From positions 124,001-188,000 of the forward strand of contig JANVFP010000008.1 of NCBI GenBank assembly GCA_027919835.1: 64,000 nt of DNA, written 5' to 3'. The position numbers were made by a program, and so were the translations under genes. The notes under the pieces are model-generated. The model worked only from the letters and a program-made list of their open reading frames with translations. It was not told where the DNA came from and ran no database searches. The stretch is from Lentinula raphanica (taxonomy: Eukaryota; Basidiomycota; Agaricomycetes; Agaricales; Omphalotaceae). The stretch's first letter is position 1. Every line of letters starts with the position of its first letter. Shown here piece after piece: positions 1 through 12,074 of the stretch.

Positions 1-2956
1 AACGGTGCAACAGGCTCTAGAGGAACGCCACCGGGTCCAAAGGCAGCGCCAGGGTGGCCGAACTGTTGATGGTGTGCGCCGGAAGGAGCCTTGTTAGCAT
101 CGGTACGTTTGTCCCCGCGTTTGCTCCGAGTACGGCCAGTGTGTAACTGAGAGCCGGGTCCACCAGAGCTGGCAGTTCGTGTTAAGCCCTGAGGACGGAA
201 AGTCGCACCAGTACCACTCATGGACACAGTGCGGTTGGCATTGGCATTGGCAAATCTCTCCTCACTGGAGAGCTTGCTAGCGTTTCCAGCCGTTCCAAAG
301 TTGCCCATTCCACCGAAAGGAGGTGCACCTTTAAATCCAGATCCTATGCCAACAGAAGATGAACGCATGATATTCGTTTGTCGGGTACCTCGTCCAGACT
401 GAGTACGAGTCAATGGGAAAGGAGCTTGTGAAGGCGGCTCAAGACCAATAGCGTCAAGAGCAGGGAGATTGTCGGGTTTTTCTTTGCATATATTCATGAA
501 CTGTAGCAGGAACTCTCTGTCATATCTGGACGTCATATCAGTTAGTGATCATATCCATAGTACCATGAAGAAAACTTACCTGAACTTGCCGTCCTTCGCA
601 TTCGCATTGAGCTCAACTTTAGGACTTTGAACGCCTACGGGATAAGGTACGCGGCCAAGGTCATCAATGACACGAGCAGTGGCAAGGGCGGATGGAAGAG
701 GAGCGGGGATATTGGGTTTGCTAGCGACAGTGGAGAGGTCCAGGCGACCTGGTCGGCGCTTCGGCAGAGGTTCTGAAGGAGCTGCGGTGTCGATTCGAAG
801 AGGCCTCTGGTCTTCAGTCTTGGACTCAGCAGCTTTGTCGTCAATTTGTGGTTTGTCATTTTCCACGACTTCACCTTCCTCCTGCTCTTCAGCCTCGTTC
901 TCGTCTTGGCTATCCTGTTCGGCTTTCAACTTGGCTGCAGCTTCCTCCTCCTCCAAGATGCGTGCCTGTTCCTCCGCTCTCCTTTTCTCTTCTTCCTCTT
1001 GCCGCTTCTTTTCCGCCTCCAGTTTGAGTTTCTCCTCTCGTAGACGTTCTTCTTCCGCAATCCGCGCTTTCTCCTCCTCTTCTTCCTTCAATCTTTGTCG
1101 CTCAGCCTCTTCCTCCTGTGCTTTACGTTCGGCCTCTTCCTTTGCCTTAAGCTCAGCCTCTTCCTTGGCTTTGAGCTCAGCCTCTTCCTTTGCTTTGCGC
1201 TCGGCCTCTTCCTTGGCTTTACGCTCGGCCTCTTCTCTCTCCTTTCGCTCGAGATCTTCCTTCTCTTTTCTAATCCGCTCCTCCTCTTTGGCTTTCTTCT
1301 CTGCATCCTCCTTTGCTTTGCGTTCCTTTTCCAGAGCCGCAGCTTTAGCCTGACTTTCTTCCCTCTCCTTATCTTCACGCTTCTTCTTGGAATCGGGAGC
1401 AACTATAGGTATAGCGCGTGTCGCGGGCGAGTTAAGTCCGGACGGCGAAGGTGTAGGTAGAGAGGTATTGATGGAGGGAGAAGACTGATGACTAGGACCC
1501 TTTTTTAGGTTCTCGAGGTTCAATTCAGAACCATCAGCGCTTTTGATGGTGACCTTTGAGGATGGGCGAGGGACGAAATCCCTCGCGTTAGTATTCAGCC
1601 GACCACCGCCGGGTATTGTCGCGGATGAAGGCGTAGGAGGAGGCGAAGACACTGTATTTATGCTATTGGATGAAGAGTGCGTGAGAGGTGCGGGATGAGG
1701 ACTGTGCGGGGTAGTGGAAGCGTGCGAAAGGGTCGGAGTACCGGGTGGGCCGCTTTGTAGAGGGACGGGAATGTTTCGAGGGGACATTGTCATTGGGGCA
1801 TGAGGAGCCCCTTGGGATGAATGATGGTGCGGAAGGGGAGGATGCTGTTGTGGATGAGGTGGAGGCATTGGTTGCGGAGGCATGCCGTACCCCCAAGGTG
1901 GAGGATAAACATAGCCCTGATCTGAAGTCATTGGCATGTTATACTATCATCATGTTCAGTCCGTGATATTACTCATCAGTAGTCGTACAACTCACGTAGT
2001 AAGGAGTCCAATTCATTGGCATAGGAGGCTGCATTGCAGGAGATTGGACATTAGTCTGCTGCACTGGGTGTGGATGAGGACCGAGGCGAGGACTTCCCAT
2101 GGGTGGTTGTATAGGAGGTCCAGGAGGAGCATTGGCGCCATTGGGAGGGCGAGACGTATTCCCGTTTGCTATCTGTTGCCTGGGATAGTTCGGTGACCTA
2201 GGACCACCACCAGCAGAATTGGGTGGTGGACGCATAGTGACAGGAACGTATGGTGCGTAAGGCATACCGTTAGAGTTACCAGATGTCGAAGGCGGATGTG
2301 GTTGGTGAGGGAGATTTGATGATCGTGTAGAAGGAGAGGATGTGTCGGAGGATGTTTGAGGAGTAGACGGTGTGGTCATGAAAAATTTCCTGACGTCCAT
2401 CTTGGGTTTAGCGAGTGCAGAAGAGGGTGAAGAGGAGGATGATGACGTCGACACAGCAGAAATGGATGCTGAGGAGGATGTTTGGCTCAGCGGAGGTTTT
2501 GTCGTAGAGGAGACAGAAGATTTTCCATTTAGCTGATTCGGAGCTGCTGGAACAGAGCCAAAAGTTTTCACACTATCAGCCGAGGATTTGACAGCGGGTG
2601 TGGCCGCTGGAGAGGAGGATATCGGTGCTGATGCATCGTCTATGGATCCAAAAGAAACCACTGAGCCTATTTCCAGTGAGTTTTTACCAGAAAGAAACAG
2701 TCAAACATACACGCGTACCTGTTTTTGTTGCACCTACGTTGTTACGAGGTATACTGACGCCATCTTTTATGGGAACTCCTTGACCAAGAGTACTGGGACG
2801 TCTTGAGTGTGTAGGATGAGCTGGAGCTGAATTCGATGGTGCAGGAGATTGGGAGCGCGGCGAAGCACTTTGAGGTGGGCCGTTTAGCCAAGCCGACTTT
2901 GATGGTAGCTGGGTCGGAGGAATCTTTGATGTTGCAGCCACAGAAGATTTGCTCAT
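1..2956 (-). CDS. eIF4G: Translation initiation factor eIF4G, N-terminal part (gene runs off the left edge)
   Basis: Scaffold of the cap-binding complex eIF4F, joining eIF4E, eIF4A and poly(A)-binding protein. Exons on the minus strand: 2956-2719, 2666-1996, 1943-580, 525 to beyond 1; introns are about 52-54 nt. The start is the ATG at 2956. The first 450 residues are low-complexity Ser/Pro/Gln-rich. Then comes a long charged stretch made of near-repeats of a KAKEEAE-type unit (about 1030-1400), which should form an ER/K single alpha helix or coiled coil. The diagnostic piece straddles the 526-579 intron: DGKFRYDREFLLQFM, followed by a KP-LPALDAIGLEP motif. This is the conserved fungal eIF4G segment just before the eIF4E-binding/MIF4G region. 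The MIF4G domain itself lies outside the window. Identity is from family knowledge; the splice joins keep the frame in every case. The second acceptor (near 1944) could alternatively be at 1917, changing nine residues. Confidence 0.9.
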
Positions 2957-3588
2957 TCTAGAGCGAGAAAAACGTTTCATGCTTAGCTTCGCGCAGAGAG
3001 ATAGCATCGAAGACTCACGATTTTTTGTCGAAAAGAGTAAGCGTTGAGATTGTACTGATTTCAGATGATTTTTTGAGTGAGTTGGTCGTCAAAATTGACC
3101 TGCCAGCAGGCTAGGAAGCAGCTGGAGAAGATATGAGGTTGTTCTAAAAGAAAATAAGCACGGACGCTCTGTACAGCTAGTCCGGTCAGAATGTCTGTCC
3201 TGGGTGAGGAAGACGAAAAGAGCAGGATGAAAAACTAGCACCGCGTGGTGAATACAGTAGCCGGCGCTTCGGCATGCTCCGACCGGCCGATTGACTCACT
3301 CACGGTTCCGGTATCAGCCAAGCTCAAGTTGGATAGCTGATGCATCGATGAGTGCAGTGCAAATCAAGAAATTCATTCAAAATCAACCCTCAGGCCTTCA
3401 GCTTGAGGCCTTATCTTAGAAGGAACACAATCCATAAATATCGCCCGTTCTCAATGAAGACTCATAAAGCACAGTTGCTCTCGTAGGGGAAGAGTCGCTT
3501 GATTTCAGGTCGGGAAGTCACAGGGAAGTCAGGAGAGATTGAAAATAACTGCGCAAGCAGTACAACAAAGCCGCGGTGTCCTCGTACT
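2957..3588. other. Intergenic, eIF4G 5' side
   Basis: No gene supported. It should hold the eIF4G promoter and 5' leader and the 3' end of the neighbouring 7TM gene, which is arranged tail-to-head on the same strand. Confidence 0.5.
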
Positions 3589-4879
3589 CTAGATAGCAGT
3601 TTTTGCCGACTGCTTTGGCTTCAACTCCAAGAACATATGAGCATCTGCCTCTCCTGCTGCTATACGATCTTCTGTTTCTGGAAGTGAAACGCCTGTGGAT
3701 GAGAATGTACCCAGCCCTCGCCCTGTTACAAACTGGGGTCGAGATTCGAGAGCGCTCATTCGATTCCGAGTTGCGAGTTGTTCCTCAGAATTCAGGTCAG
3801 CCGATGTAAGCCCAAGACTGGTCAGTACAATAATTATAGTAGGTACGATCGCCTACGAACGGATTGAGTTCAAGGAAGAGGCATCAAGCAAGTCATCGAG
3901 CACTCACGGTAAGCTGGGCGATAGGGTCATAGATGATGTAGAATGCATTGTTGTTCAGGAAATAGAGGGTGATTTCAATGACCAATGCTGAAGAGTAAAT
4001 GGCACCGGACTCGATAACGAGAATCAAAACTCGACGATACTTGAAGGCGGAGTCGTGCAGAGGATTGATTTGACGGCTTACCCACCTGTGAAGGAATATT
4101 CAGGATATGACGTGAGCCAGTCGCAATCATCACAACGTACCATATGCGGGTAGCAATCAGAGTGGTGACAACAACATTGGTGGCGAGCGACAGGGAAAAG
4201 AGTGACCCATTCCACCTCTCTAGGTTGGACCCAAATGCGCTATGTGTCGTCCTTGCCTCCGCAAATATGACCGCTTGACCAAATCCACACACTGGTCGAT
4301 GAATTAGTCAGTCAAAACGAAATCAAACGACAGGAGTATATTACCTGCGGAAGCAATTATCAAGAGGATTGGGAGAATAGACGGCAACCATCTTTGACCC
4401 CATACATTATAGCACCTCCATACCTTCATTATGTCAACGCCCTTCTCTTAGTCCATATCATGAGTAGTGGTCAATGACACTCACCATGATACTGTCCCCG
4501 AGAATCGAGTTTACAGTGTGTATCGTCACTTTCGCGACATTTGCAGGGATAGACACATCGGAAAAGAATTCGATGGGTGTTCGAAGAACGATGAAGCCTT
4601 CTATCAAACGATAGAAACCCAAAGAAACGTGGACGGTAGAGAAGAGGAACATCATGATCGCAACGCCCACGATGATTTTACTGAGAGAAGTCCTTCTTTT
4701 ATACCGGACGATGAACAGATACGAGAAGAACAACAGAAAATTGATTCCTAGAATCAGCAGACAATATTCAGTGATGGAATGAGCTTGGATTTTTAAAAAA
4801 CTAACGAACCATAAAAGAGTGTCTCAAGCCATATCGCAGTAAGATAGGCTCGGTCGAGGGGAATCTGTGAACTCGCCAT
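3589..4879 (-). CDS. Uncharacterised 7TM membrane protein (Agaricomycete-specific family), 337 aa
   Basis: Six exons on the minus strand: 4879-4810, 4747-4485, 4423-4345, 4291-4086, 4039-3908, 3852-3589, all joins in phase. The start reads MASSQIPLDRAYLTAIWLET, the typical opening of a large Agaricomycete family of predicted seven-helix proteins. Later exons give several hydrophobic helices (for example LLFFSYLFIV, LPSILPILLIIASA, VVVTTLIATRIWYVV). The C-terminal tail of about 75 residues is hydrophilic and should be cytosolic. The layout (conserved GD..MV..Y/WRCY segment, tail outside the bundle) resembles orphan receptor-like proteins. No ligand or pathway is known to me for this family. 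Function is not assigned; a receptor role is only an inference from topology. Confidence 0.8.
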
Positions 4880-5723
4880 GCTCTTGGATTAGGGTAAGGT
4901 GGAAGATGAAAGTAACATTTGCGAGATGAACCTGATTTATGAGCAGAGCAGAAGATGGTTGACGTACGTTAACGATTTTGAACGGGAAGGAGCTTGACCG
5001 AAGGAAATTTCTTCAATTGAAACGGGCGCGGAGATCACGGCCAGTGTGAATTTAGACCACAATAGCTTTGCCAATGGAGTCGGTGCATCGCAAACCTTCG
5101 TTGACTCCAACGATTCCTTGGTCTAAAGAATTGATAAATGAGCCGACTGTGGCACTCTAAAGGACCTTCAAATTTCCTTGCAGAAGGCTGTATCTTGAAA
5201 TGCTTTGTTCATGATCATCATAGTTCTTGTGATACGACCCGGCCTAGCATGTGCTCCATAGTGATCCATCAACGACCTCTGAAGCTTTCATACTATATGA
5301 TTATTCATAGAAATTGGAAAGTTGGGACTAGACAGGACCTAGATCCGAGATTTCGACGATGTACATATGAAGCAATACTCATACTCACCTTGATGCAAGG
5401 GTGAATGAGAACGGACCGTCCTTCCAAGAAGTTATCGTATACTGGCGACTAACCGGATTTGCTGACACTTGAGCTTCGACGAAGATTGGAAGAATGAATT
5501 CAGAAAACACATTGTGTCTTAATCACTGATCGATTAGATATTCATATCCAATGCCTCGAGGTTTCGGCTCTATACGAATGTGCTCAACACGAGGATCTCA
5601 GCAATGTGGAATAGGCGAGGTAGTATTAAAACGATACCTTTTGACTCGTTGCAATATTTAACTCTTTACACTCTTGCTCAATCTGTCAATCGAATCTTTC
5701 ACAGACACTCAAACTCCTTCACA
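4880..5723. other. Intergenic, divergent promoter region
   Basis: Lies between the start codons of the minus-strand 7TM gene and a plus-strand gene at 5724, so it should contain both promoters. An AT-rich stretch near 5652 (aatatttaac) is the only core-promoter-like signal I see. No gene. Confidence 0.4.
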
Positions 5724-6496
5724 ATGGCAACCACAGTTCAAGAAGTATAACAGTTTCTCGTTGATGTCCTGCTGTCGTATCTGAATGGACAATGGCAGCA
5801 ATTTTCAATGGAACTTTGCGAGTTACTGCAAACTCTTTCGTTAAGTGGAACAAAATTAGATGTGAGCCATCAAGTTCTCGCCGTCACTGATCCTGATGGT
5901 TTTCCTGGAGATAGCGACAAGCCACCGACATCGCGTACATCCCAAAATCCATAAACGCGCAGGACGACGTTACGATGAGCGACGATCCGAGTTATCAGGT
6001 AAGGTTTCTGAAGTACAACATGATGAAATGTCGACTGAGATCCAATGGCAACCCTAGTCCGACGCAACAGAGTCGGATTGCTCCAGCATCAGTACAAAAA
6101 ACGAGCCCTTCGGATGTGCATACCTCCAAGCCATACGGTCCCAGTTGGACACGTACCCTACCACCGGAGGCGAATATCTCGAAGCCATCTTCACTCATCG
6201 AGAGATCCTTTCATCATATCCTACGGCACATCGGGATTGCGCACGGGGTTTCAGTGATATAGCATACTTGTTAGAGAAGCGGGCGTGGAGAGCAGATAGG
6301 GATGCGGACATAGAAGCCGTGACTGCTTTTAGACACGAGGCATGGCACATTGCTGCAACGATGTGAGCATACAACCTTATCATCGAGTGTCAACCTGATG
6401 AACACCCAATGTTCTAGGTCGCATTACGCGCCGACAGAGAACACCAGCCTTCCGTCAGCCAAGTCAGCAGTTTGCGTGATGCAACCAGCATGGTGA
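5724..6496 (+). pseudogene. Small hypothetical gene with in-frame TAA at codon 9 (possible pseudogene or downstream start)
   Basis: Four exons can be joined in phase: 5724-5861, 5915-5998, 6058-6362, 6418-6496, giving about 200 codons. The first ATG is at 5724 but codon 9 (5748-5750) is TAA, sitting between MATTVQEV and QFLVDVLLSYL. The frame on both sides is otherwise protein-like and the three introns have good GT-AG borders and branch sites. The next in-frame ATG is at 5808 and would give a 172-aa protein starting MELCELLQTL. The later part (about residues 100-170) is charged and helical with many Arg/Asp/Ala and no cysteine pattern. I do not recognise the family. Either the allele is dead, or translation starts at 5808, or the base at 5748 is a sequencing error (a CAA-to-TAA change would explain it). 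Confidence 0.5.
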
Positions 6497-6681
6497 CATC
6501 CTACATAGACGATGTTAAGTATTCGCCGGTATTTATGATTCGATCATATCTTGAGACATAAGCTCATTGACGAGCAGCGTGAGTTGGAAGTCCGTACGAT
6601 GAATCATTACTTCCTGGCAATTACAGAGTCCTCGTGAACACGCAGTGAAAGTGACAAATAGTATATTTCGAGGTGTATATT

Positions 6682-7117
6682 CTACTTTTTCCTGAAAGCA
6701 TACGTCAGTCGAGCAACGTAAAGGGAATCAGCTGTGATACGCACTTTCCAGAACCAGAAAATGCCTTCCTGGTATGCGCGAACTCTCCCAATTTATGGCC
6801 AACCATCTCCTCTGTAACCATAACTGGGAGGTAATTCTTCCCATTGTGAACCAGAAAGCGGATCCTATCACTTCAGTGAGAGGCATTTGGCTATTGGATT
6901 TCCAGAACGCATACCCAACGAAATTTGGCAGAATGGTACAAGACCTAGCTTGGGTTTTTATCGCGACATTGGAAGTTTGAGCTTCCCTGAGGTTGGGGAA
7001 GGCGACGAAGTATGGACCTAGAGACTATTTAGCCTCCGTATTCCATATTGAAGCATCAATGTCACCTTTCCAAGCAGAACGTCCGCCTCTTTTGAACAAG
7101 CTGAGAGTAGGTCGCAT
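6682..7117 (-). CDS. RSM19: Mitochondrial small-subunit ribosomal protein bS19m, 94 aa
   Basis: Structural protein of the mitochondrial 30S-like subunit head, nuclear encoded. Four exons on the minus strand: 7117-7066, 7017-6915, 6864-6745, 6691-6682, all in phase. The product has the S19 signature: a start [11 protein letters not shown], then [15 protein letters not shown], then [16 protein letters not shown], then [20 protein letters not shown] and GEFAHTRK. Length (94 aa) fits fungal mitochondrial S19. The last exon is only 10 nt, coding the final GKKK and stop. No other ribosomal protein gene is adjacent, as usual in fungi. Family assignment is secure; the mitochondrial location is inferred because the cytosolic homologue (uS19) is longer and diverged. 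Confidence 0.92.
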
Positions 7118-7941
7118 AAGAAACGGGACGAAACCCCTTGCTGCAAAAGCGCCGGTGCTCATTTTTGGCGCTTATCCAAGCGCCCAACTCGCTAGCTACT
7201 TTTCTCCTTCGACGATCAACGATTCGAGGATAGGGATACTAACTATAGTACTGTTCGGAATAGTGTACTGTGGTGAGTGCAACTTTTCATGTCAGCTTCC
7301 TCAAGGATGACAACTTCAAGTATCGGCAATATTTCTTGCTACAGTACGACGTGAAGCTTTGAAGGCGTTCACGAATGAACGATTGCATTATATCTTCTCT
7401 CTGATTCATATTCGCATGCTGTTGCATTTCTTATGGCTAATAGGCACTCATAACAGGCTGCAACGTCTGATTTAACTTGGGCCGCACCACCTGAAAGTCG
7501 GGACTCGGGAAGGATATACCCTGTGACAGTACTGAAATACAGCGGCGGCTAAGTACCAATTTTGCTCTTTCGTCACTTCTAAAAAATAGTGATACGCCAA
7601 AACGACGAAGTCAAGCTGGTTCACGAAGGAACAACTGTATCAAAGCAGTGTCTACGGATACACACACAAATGCAAAATAAGTAGCGAATTCCCTACAATC
7701 CGGAACGCCTCCAGCAAGGCCAATTCCCAAGCATAAGCGCTTTGCCAGAGTCCAACAAAAAATTTTACAAGCAGAAGAGAACGGTGGGGATATAAGGATA
7801 GGACTACTCGATATCAAATGAGATACAATTAAGTGTCATGAATGCAGCGCTATAAAATCAAGCAACGGCAGATTAGATGATAGAAATACAAGAAAGACTA
7901 AGGTGAGTATCGTGAATGCATGAAGTTGGTAAATGTCCACA
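7118..7941. other. Intergenic between bS19m and the STE3-like receptor
   Basis: No gene supported. I looked here for a small lipopeptide pheromone precursor ending in a Cys-aliphatic-aliphatic-X box and saw none. Confidence 0.4.
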
Positions 7942-9712
7942 TCATAATGCATGAGGCTGAGTAGAAGGGTACGTTGAAGAAGGTGACCAATCCAGTGGTA
8001 TCTCTTCAAGTCCTTCTGACTCATATTGCCTATAGTGTCCGTGTCCGTGCCCGCTTTCCAACGCATTGGGATTTAACGTGAGCGTGCTAGCAGCGGATAG
8101 AGTCTCGAATGACTGTTTGAGAGGGGTGTTACGCGCTGGTGCTAACCCACTCGCGCCCTTCCCTTGCAGCTGGGCAGCAAAGAATCCTGCCTTTCGCTCT
8201 GAATCGGCGAAGCTTGTCTGCCGAGAAGATGGCTGAGAGGATGTGAGATCAGAGCGAAGGAGCAAGGGTCTCAAGGACGATGCGCAGGAGGAACCCGGGG
8301 AGCATGGTGAGTTGAGAGCACTATCGCTTTGCAAGAGGTATGAGTCGTCGGGTGTGTATTTGTCGTGAACGGGGAAAGAGGATGGAGCGAGGGTAGAAGC
8401 AGCTGTAGAATTGGTCGATTTAGCCTTTGAAGAGATCGTGTTCCAAGCATTGGATGGACTAGATGAGATGAAAGGTTATCAGTTGTTGATCGTAATCGCG
8501 TACAGGCGTATGCTTACTTTGTCTTGGGATTGCCATTTGCTTTAGCCCTGCTCCCTCTACACCCGAATAGTCGTTTCAGACTTTCATACGCCTTCTGATA
8601 ATTCTTCTTGGCTTCCTCGGCGAATCCAAAGAACACGAAGAACACGAACGAGCAGAACACTGGTACCCAGTGGTTGATCTCAACCGCAGCACGACTGAGA
8701 CGATCAGCCTTCCACACGCTCGCTGGGACCAAGTCTATTTTGGCAAAGTCCACCGACTCGGACAAGGCGGAGAACGGCAACACGACAGCGCGCGAGGCAA
8801 CGATGATGGCGAAGACCCCGATGGGAGTGTTGCAGAACATATCAACGAAGACGAGAAGCATGAGTCGAATATATCGACTGGGAGACATGCCAGAATTAGT
8901 GGATGCGACTTTGGCAAATTCCACGCGGTGATTGTAGAAGTTTCGTAGCGTTAACACTACAGCAACATGTTAGCACCGACTAGTGTGGAGTACGGGAATC
9001 ACTGTTACCTGAGTATACACAGGAGCAAAGACCAATGAAGACTGGCCACATGAAATACAATATATAAGCTGCAACGGTGTTGAATGTCGCTGGTTGGCAG
9101 CCAATCTCTTCGAATATATCGAATCGTCGGGGTTGTACAATGAAATCTAGGTACGTGCATTATGTGAGGACTTGGACTCTAGAACCGAGAAGTAGATGTT
9201 ACGCACGAAGAGCCATCACAAGGAGGGGAATTCCGAACGCGATAATGCAATTAATGATTGTCTCCCGTCGTCTCTGGTTGTCAAACGGTCAATATCAATA
9301 GGACACGAGAGATTCGTGGCAAAGACGCACCTCCTGGGGTGTAGTCGAACGGCCGCTCATGGTGGATATATTGTATAGCTGTCTACTGATGACGAGGGTT
9401 GAGGAGGTGATTCCAACACTGGCGCCGATGATGGTCTGCGCAGCTGCAAAGGTCTTTAGCAAGATAACACGTCGATCCAAACGTGGAAGACTCACAGATA
9501 TCATACCACACAGGCGCAACATTATTGACATTATCCGCCCAGATGATGGAGTTGATGAACTCGACAAGCGAGTATAGTCCTGTAGATAGCATGTACGAGC
9601 AGGTCCCGATATTGCGAGCTCGGTAATGCCATGGAAAGGGAATGAAGCTGACAACTATGGCGAGGAAGGAGAGGATGGGATACAGCGGAAACGTTGGATC
9701 GGAGGCGTGCAT
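7942..9712 (-). CDS. STE3: STE3-type (class D) G-protein-coupled pheromone receptor, 496 aa
   Basis: Plasma-membrane receptor for farnesylated peptide pheromones, coupled to a trimeric G protein. Six exons on the minus strand: 9712-9496, 9443-9331, 9273-9207, 9146-9009, 8956-8518, 8458-7942. The family pattern is clear: an opening segment with PLYPILSFLAIVVSFIPFPW, then VWYDISAQTIIGASVGI in helix 3, RRRETIINCIIAFGIPLLVMAL in helix 4, then the loop with RRFDIFEEIGCQPA and helix 5 ending VYSVLTLRNF. Seven hydrophobic segments precede a cytosolic tail of about 200 residues rich in Ser/Pro. It is either the B-locus mating receptor or one of the non-mating STE3-like receptors common in Agaricomycetes. 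No pheromone precursor and no homeodomain genes are seen nearby, which favours a non-mating copy. Confidence 0.92.
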
Positions 9713-10164
9713 GACGGATTAGGGAACGGATGATTGATTGATTGTACGAGGGAGCGGGATGTTTAGGGAAGCAAGAAAGTAGGAAAAAAAACGTATAAAC
9801 GAACCGTATAAGCCATATTTATGGCCAGATGATCTCGGGACAATTGGACCTACTATTGTTGTTCTCCGAGAACAATAAGTTGTATACAATCAGCCCATGC
9901 TTAATTGAGTTGGCGGGTTGGAGACTGTTGGAGTACAGCGCGGACCCATACGCCACAAGCAATTATTGAACTTGCGGTTGTGTTTCGAGCTATGTCCCAG
10001 TCATGGCCGAGTGGGGACTCGGGAGGAGGTCCAAACTTGTTAGAGGCGCTCGAAACAAAAAAGGGAGATGAGCGCTAATTCTTGCATTATGTCATCACTA
10101 TGACACATCCCCTCACATCCCGGCAGGAAAAATTGTTCACTTCCTCACTCGCGCGTTCACGTCC
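9713..10164. other. Divergent promoter region between STE3-like gene and TIM22
   Basis: About 450 bp between two start codons on opposite strands. A run aggaaaaaaaacg at about 9781 and short AT-rich stretches are present. No gene and no pheromone-precursor-like frame seen. Confidence 0.4.
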
Positions 10165-10895
10165 ATGAACGGGCCCAACTTCCCTGGCCTAGTGCCAATA
10201 CACATACCTGGCAAGGAGCCCCTTCCTCCTGGAGTCTCTGAGGAAGAACGCGATGCATTCGACCAAATGAGAAAGACCGAAAAGTTCATGACTATGGCGT
10301 CGGAAACATGTGCGTTCAAGACGGTATTGGCCGGTGGAGGAGGTCTATATTAGCTTGCGTTCAACTTTCTGCTGCTTAGTTCTCATGTTTTGCATTCTCA
10401 AGGACTGGCTATCGGTGCCTTCTTCTCGTTGATGTCATCTTCATTCGCCTATGAAGATCCTCTCCTTCGAGAGCGTACCCAGGCTGGAATGAAAACACAC
10501 CAAAAGGCCAGTGCTATGTTCAAAGAAATGGGTAAAGGGATGTGGACGACTGGAAAGAGTTTCGGGAAAGTCGGAGCACTGTTTGCAGGTATCGAATGTA
10601 TAATAGAATCGGTACGAGTCATTCTCTGTGACCTTTCTATGACCTTCACTTATGCTTGCGATAATTGTAGTATCGTGCCAAAAATGATATATACAACTCG
10701 GTGTCTGCTGGATTCGTGGCAGGTGGTATCCTCGCTCGAAATTCTGGTCCAAGAGCTGTGCTTGGTGGCGGACTGGCTTTCGCTGCCTTTTCCGCTGTGA
10801 TAGATCTTGCTTTCATACGAAGAGAACCACCAGAGTAAGTTGCCTTCTGTTTTGGCTTTTGTTCATGTCCTGACTACCTTGCCAGGGAGGACTGA
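10165..10895 (+). CDS. TIM22: Mitochondrial inner-membrane translocase subunit Tim22, 186 aa
   Basis: Channel-forming core of the TIM22 carrier translocase, which inserts multispanning carrier proteins into the inner mitochondrial membrane. Four exons: 10165-10342, 10403-10611, 10671-10834, 10886-10895, joined in phase. The product belongs to the Tim17/Tim22/Tim23 family: an N-terminal soluble part ([19 protein letters not shown]), then glycine-rich helices with [33 protein letters not shown] and [21 protein letters not shown]. The two cysteines that bracket the first matrix/IMS loop in Tim22 (ETCAFK and IEC) are present. The final exon is 10 nt (completes the last codons, REPPEED). Length fits fungal Tim22 (180-200 aa). 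Confidence 0.95.
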
Positions 10896-11113
10896 CCATC
10901 ATACAGTACACATTCTATTCGACTTACTCTAATATACATACTCGCATCTTCAACTGTATACACATCCCAATTCATTCTGCTCATCATACTCTTCTGCATA
11001 ACGATGCAAGCTCGCCTACTCATCGTCAAATGGAACAAAGCCGAATTAAGATCTGATAATGGTCCTAGCGTACACAGTCATTGCAATAAGATAACAGGTT
11101 CAAAAGTGAATCG

Positions 11114-12074
11114 TCAATGGTACATGAACAAACGTGAACTTGGATCCTTTTGCTGAGGGAGGACAATGCAAACGCACGAGAGTAAGCACAGACAAATGCT
11201 CACGCTAGTGACGATAGCGACACTAGTAGCCTGACCATCCCATGCATAGCAGACAACTCCTACCATCGCCATGATGAATCCCAAAGCTGTCGTCACCAAG
11301 CAAAGCGTATGGCACCGACTCAATAAATTGATCGGTGGTTGTCGCTGGAAGGGACCAATCTGCACCAACTGAGGATTGGCGCTCCAGATCGAGGGCATTC
11401 GAAGGTTCTGCGGTGCTGGTCTTCCTTTCTCGTTAGGATATGTTCCGTGCCCGTCCGACATCGTGGAATGCGGAGACGTTGTAGGTGACCGAGTGATATT
11501 ATGGGCGGCCATGTCAAGGATAGTAGAACCTTTCGACGTAGGCACACGCTGATACGAAGCATCTGCAGCTTCGACCTGTTTTTCTTCCCGCTTTGCCTCC
11601 TGGACTTTGAAACGGACTAGGAAGAACGATGCGAAGAATGAAATGAAGGATGCATGGAGATGAAGGACGAGTGAGCCCATGAAGCCTGCATTGGCTGCTT
11701 GTGACCAGCGGGAGGAACTAGATGGATCATCGGGCATTGTTACTTGGAGCATACTGGCCTCAACTGAAGCGAGGAACGTCGTCTGCGATCACCATGCATG
11801 AGCGCCCGCATAAGTACTTTGGTGAGACTTGTACGTACGATTAGAGTTATTAACTGCAGGCGATCTTGCCATGACTGTACGAGGTCCTTCAACGCTTTAC
11901 GACGGGCTTCATCGTCGGCTTTGTCCTGATCCTCCTGCGTTTCTGGTAGAAGTAATTGAGCTATTCAGAAGCAGGTTTTGGAAGGGTTGTCATACTCTTT
12001 CTGGACGGAGCGGGAGTCATCTCGATGTTATCATTACGATCTTCATGCGTCAAGTGAGCTTGAGAAGCTGGCAT
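11114..12074 (-). CDS. Hypothetical multi-pass membrane protein, about 289 aa
   Basis: Proposed exons: 12074-11996, 11960-11839, 11782-11114. Exon 2 gives LVQSWQDRLQLITLI and exon 3 continues TTFLASVEASML; this amphipathic WQ.RLQLIT segment leading into a helix is one I associate with a family of Agaricomycete membrane proteins of unknown role. Hydrophobic segments follow: GFMGSLVLHLHASFISFFAS, then CLVTTALGFIMAMVGVVCYAW and VAIVTSVSICLCLLSCVCIV, so about four helices with a long hydrophilic loop of roughly 90 residues between the second and third. The first intron would be only 35 nt, so the N-terminus is uncertain; the exon 2-exon 3 join is firm. No function assigned. Confidence 0.6.

Noticed and set aside
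667..1353. 228-codon Ser-rich plus-strand frame
   Set aside because: It is the antisense shadow of the charged repeat in eIF4G; the repeat codons give Ser/Leu/Phe strings on the other strand.
7118..10164. Search for pheromone precursor genes around STE3
   Set aside because: No short frame ending in a CaaX-like box was found on either strand by eye.
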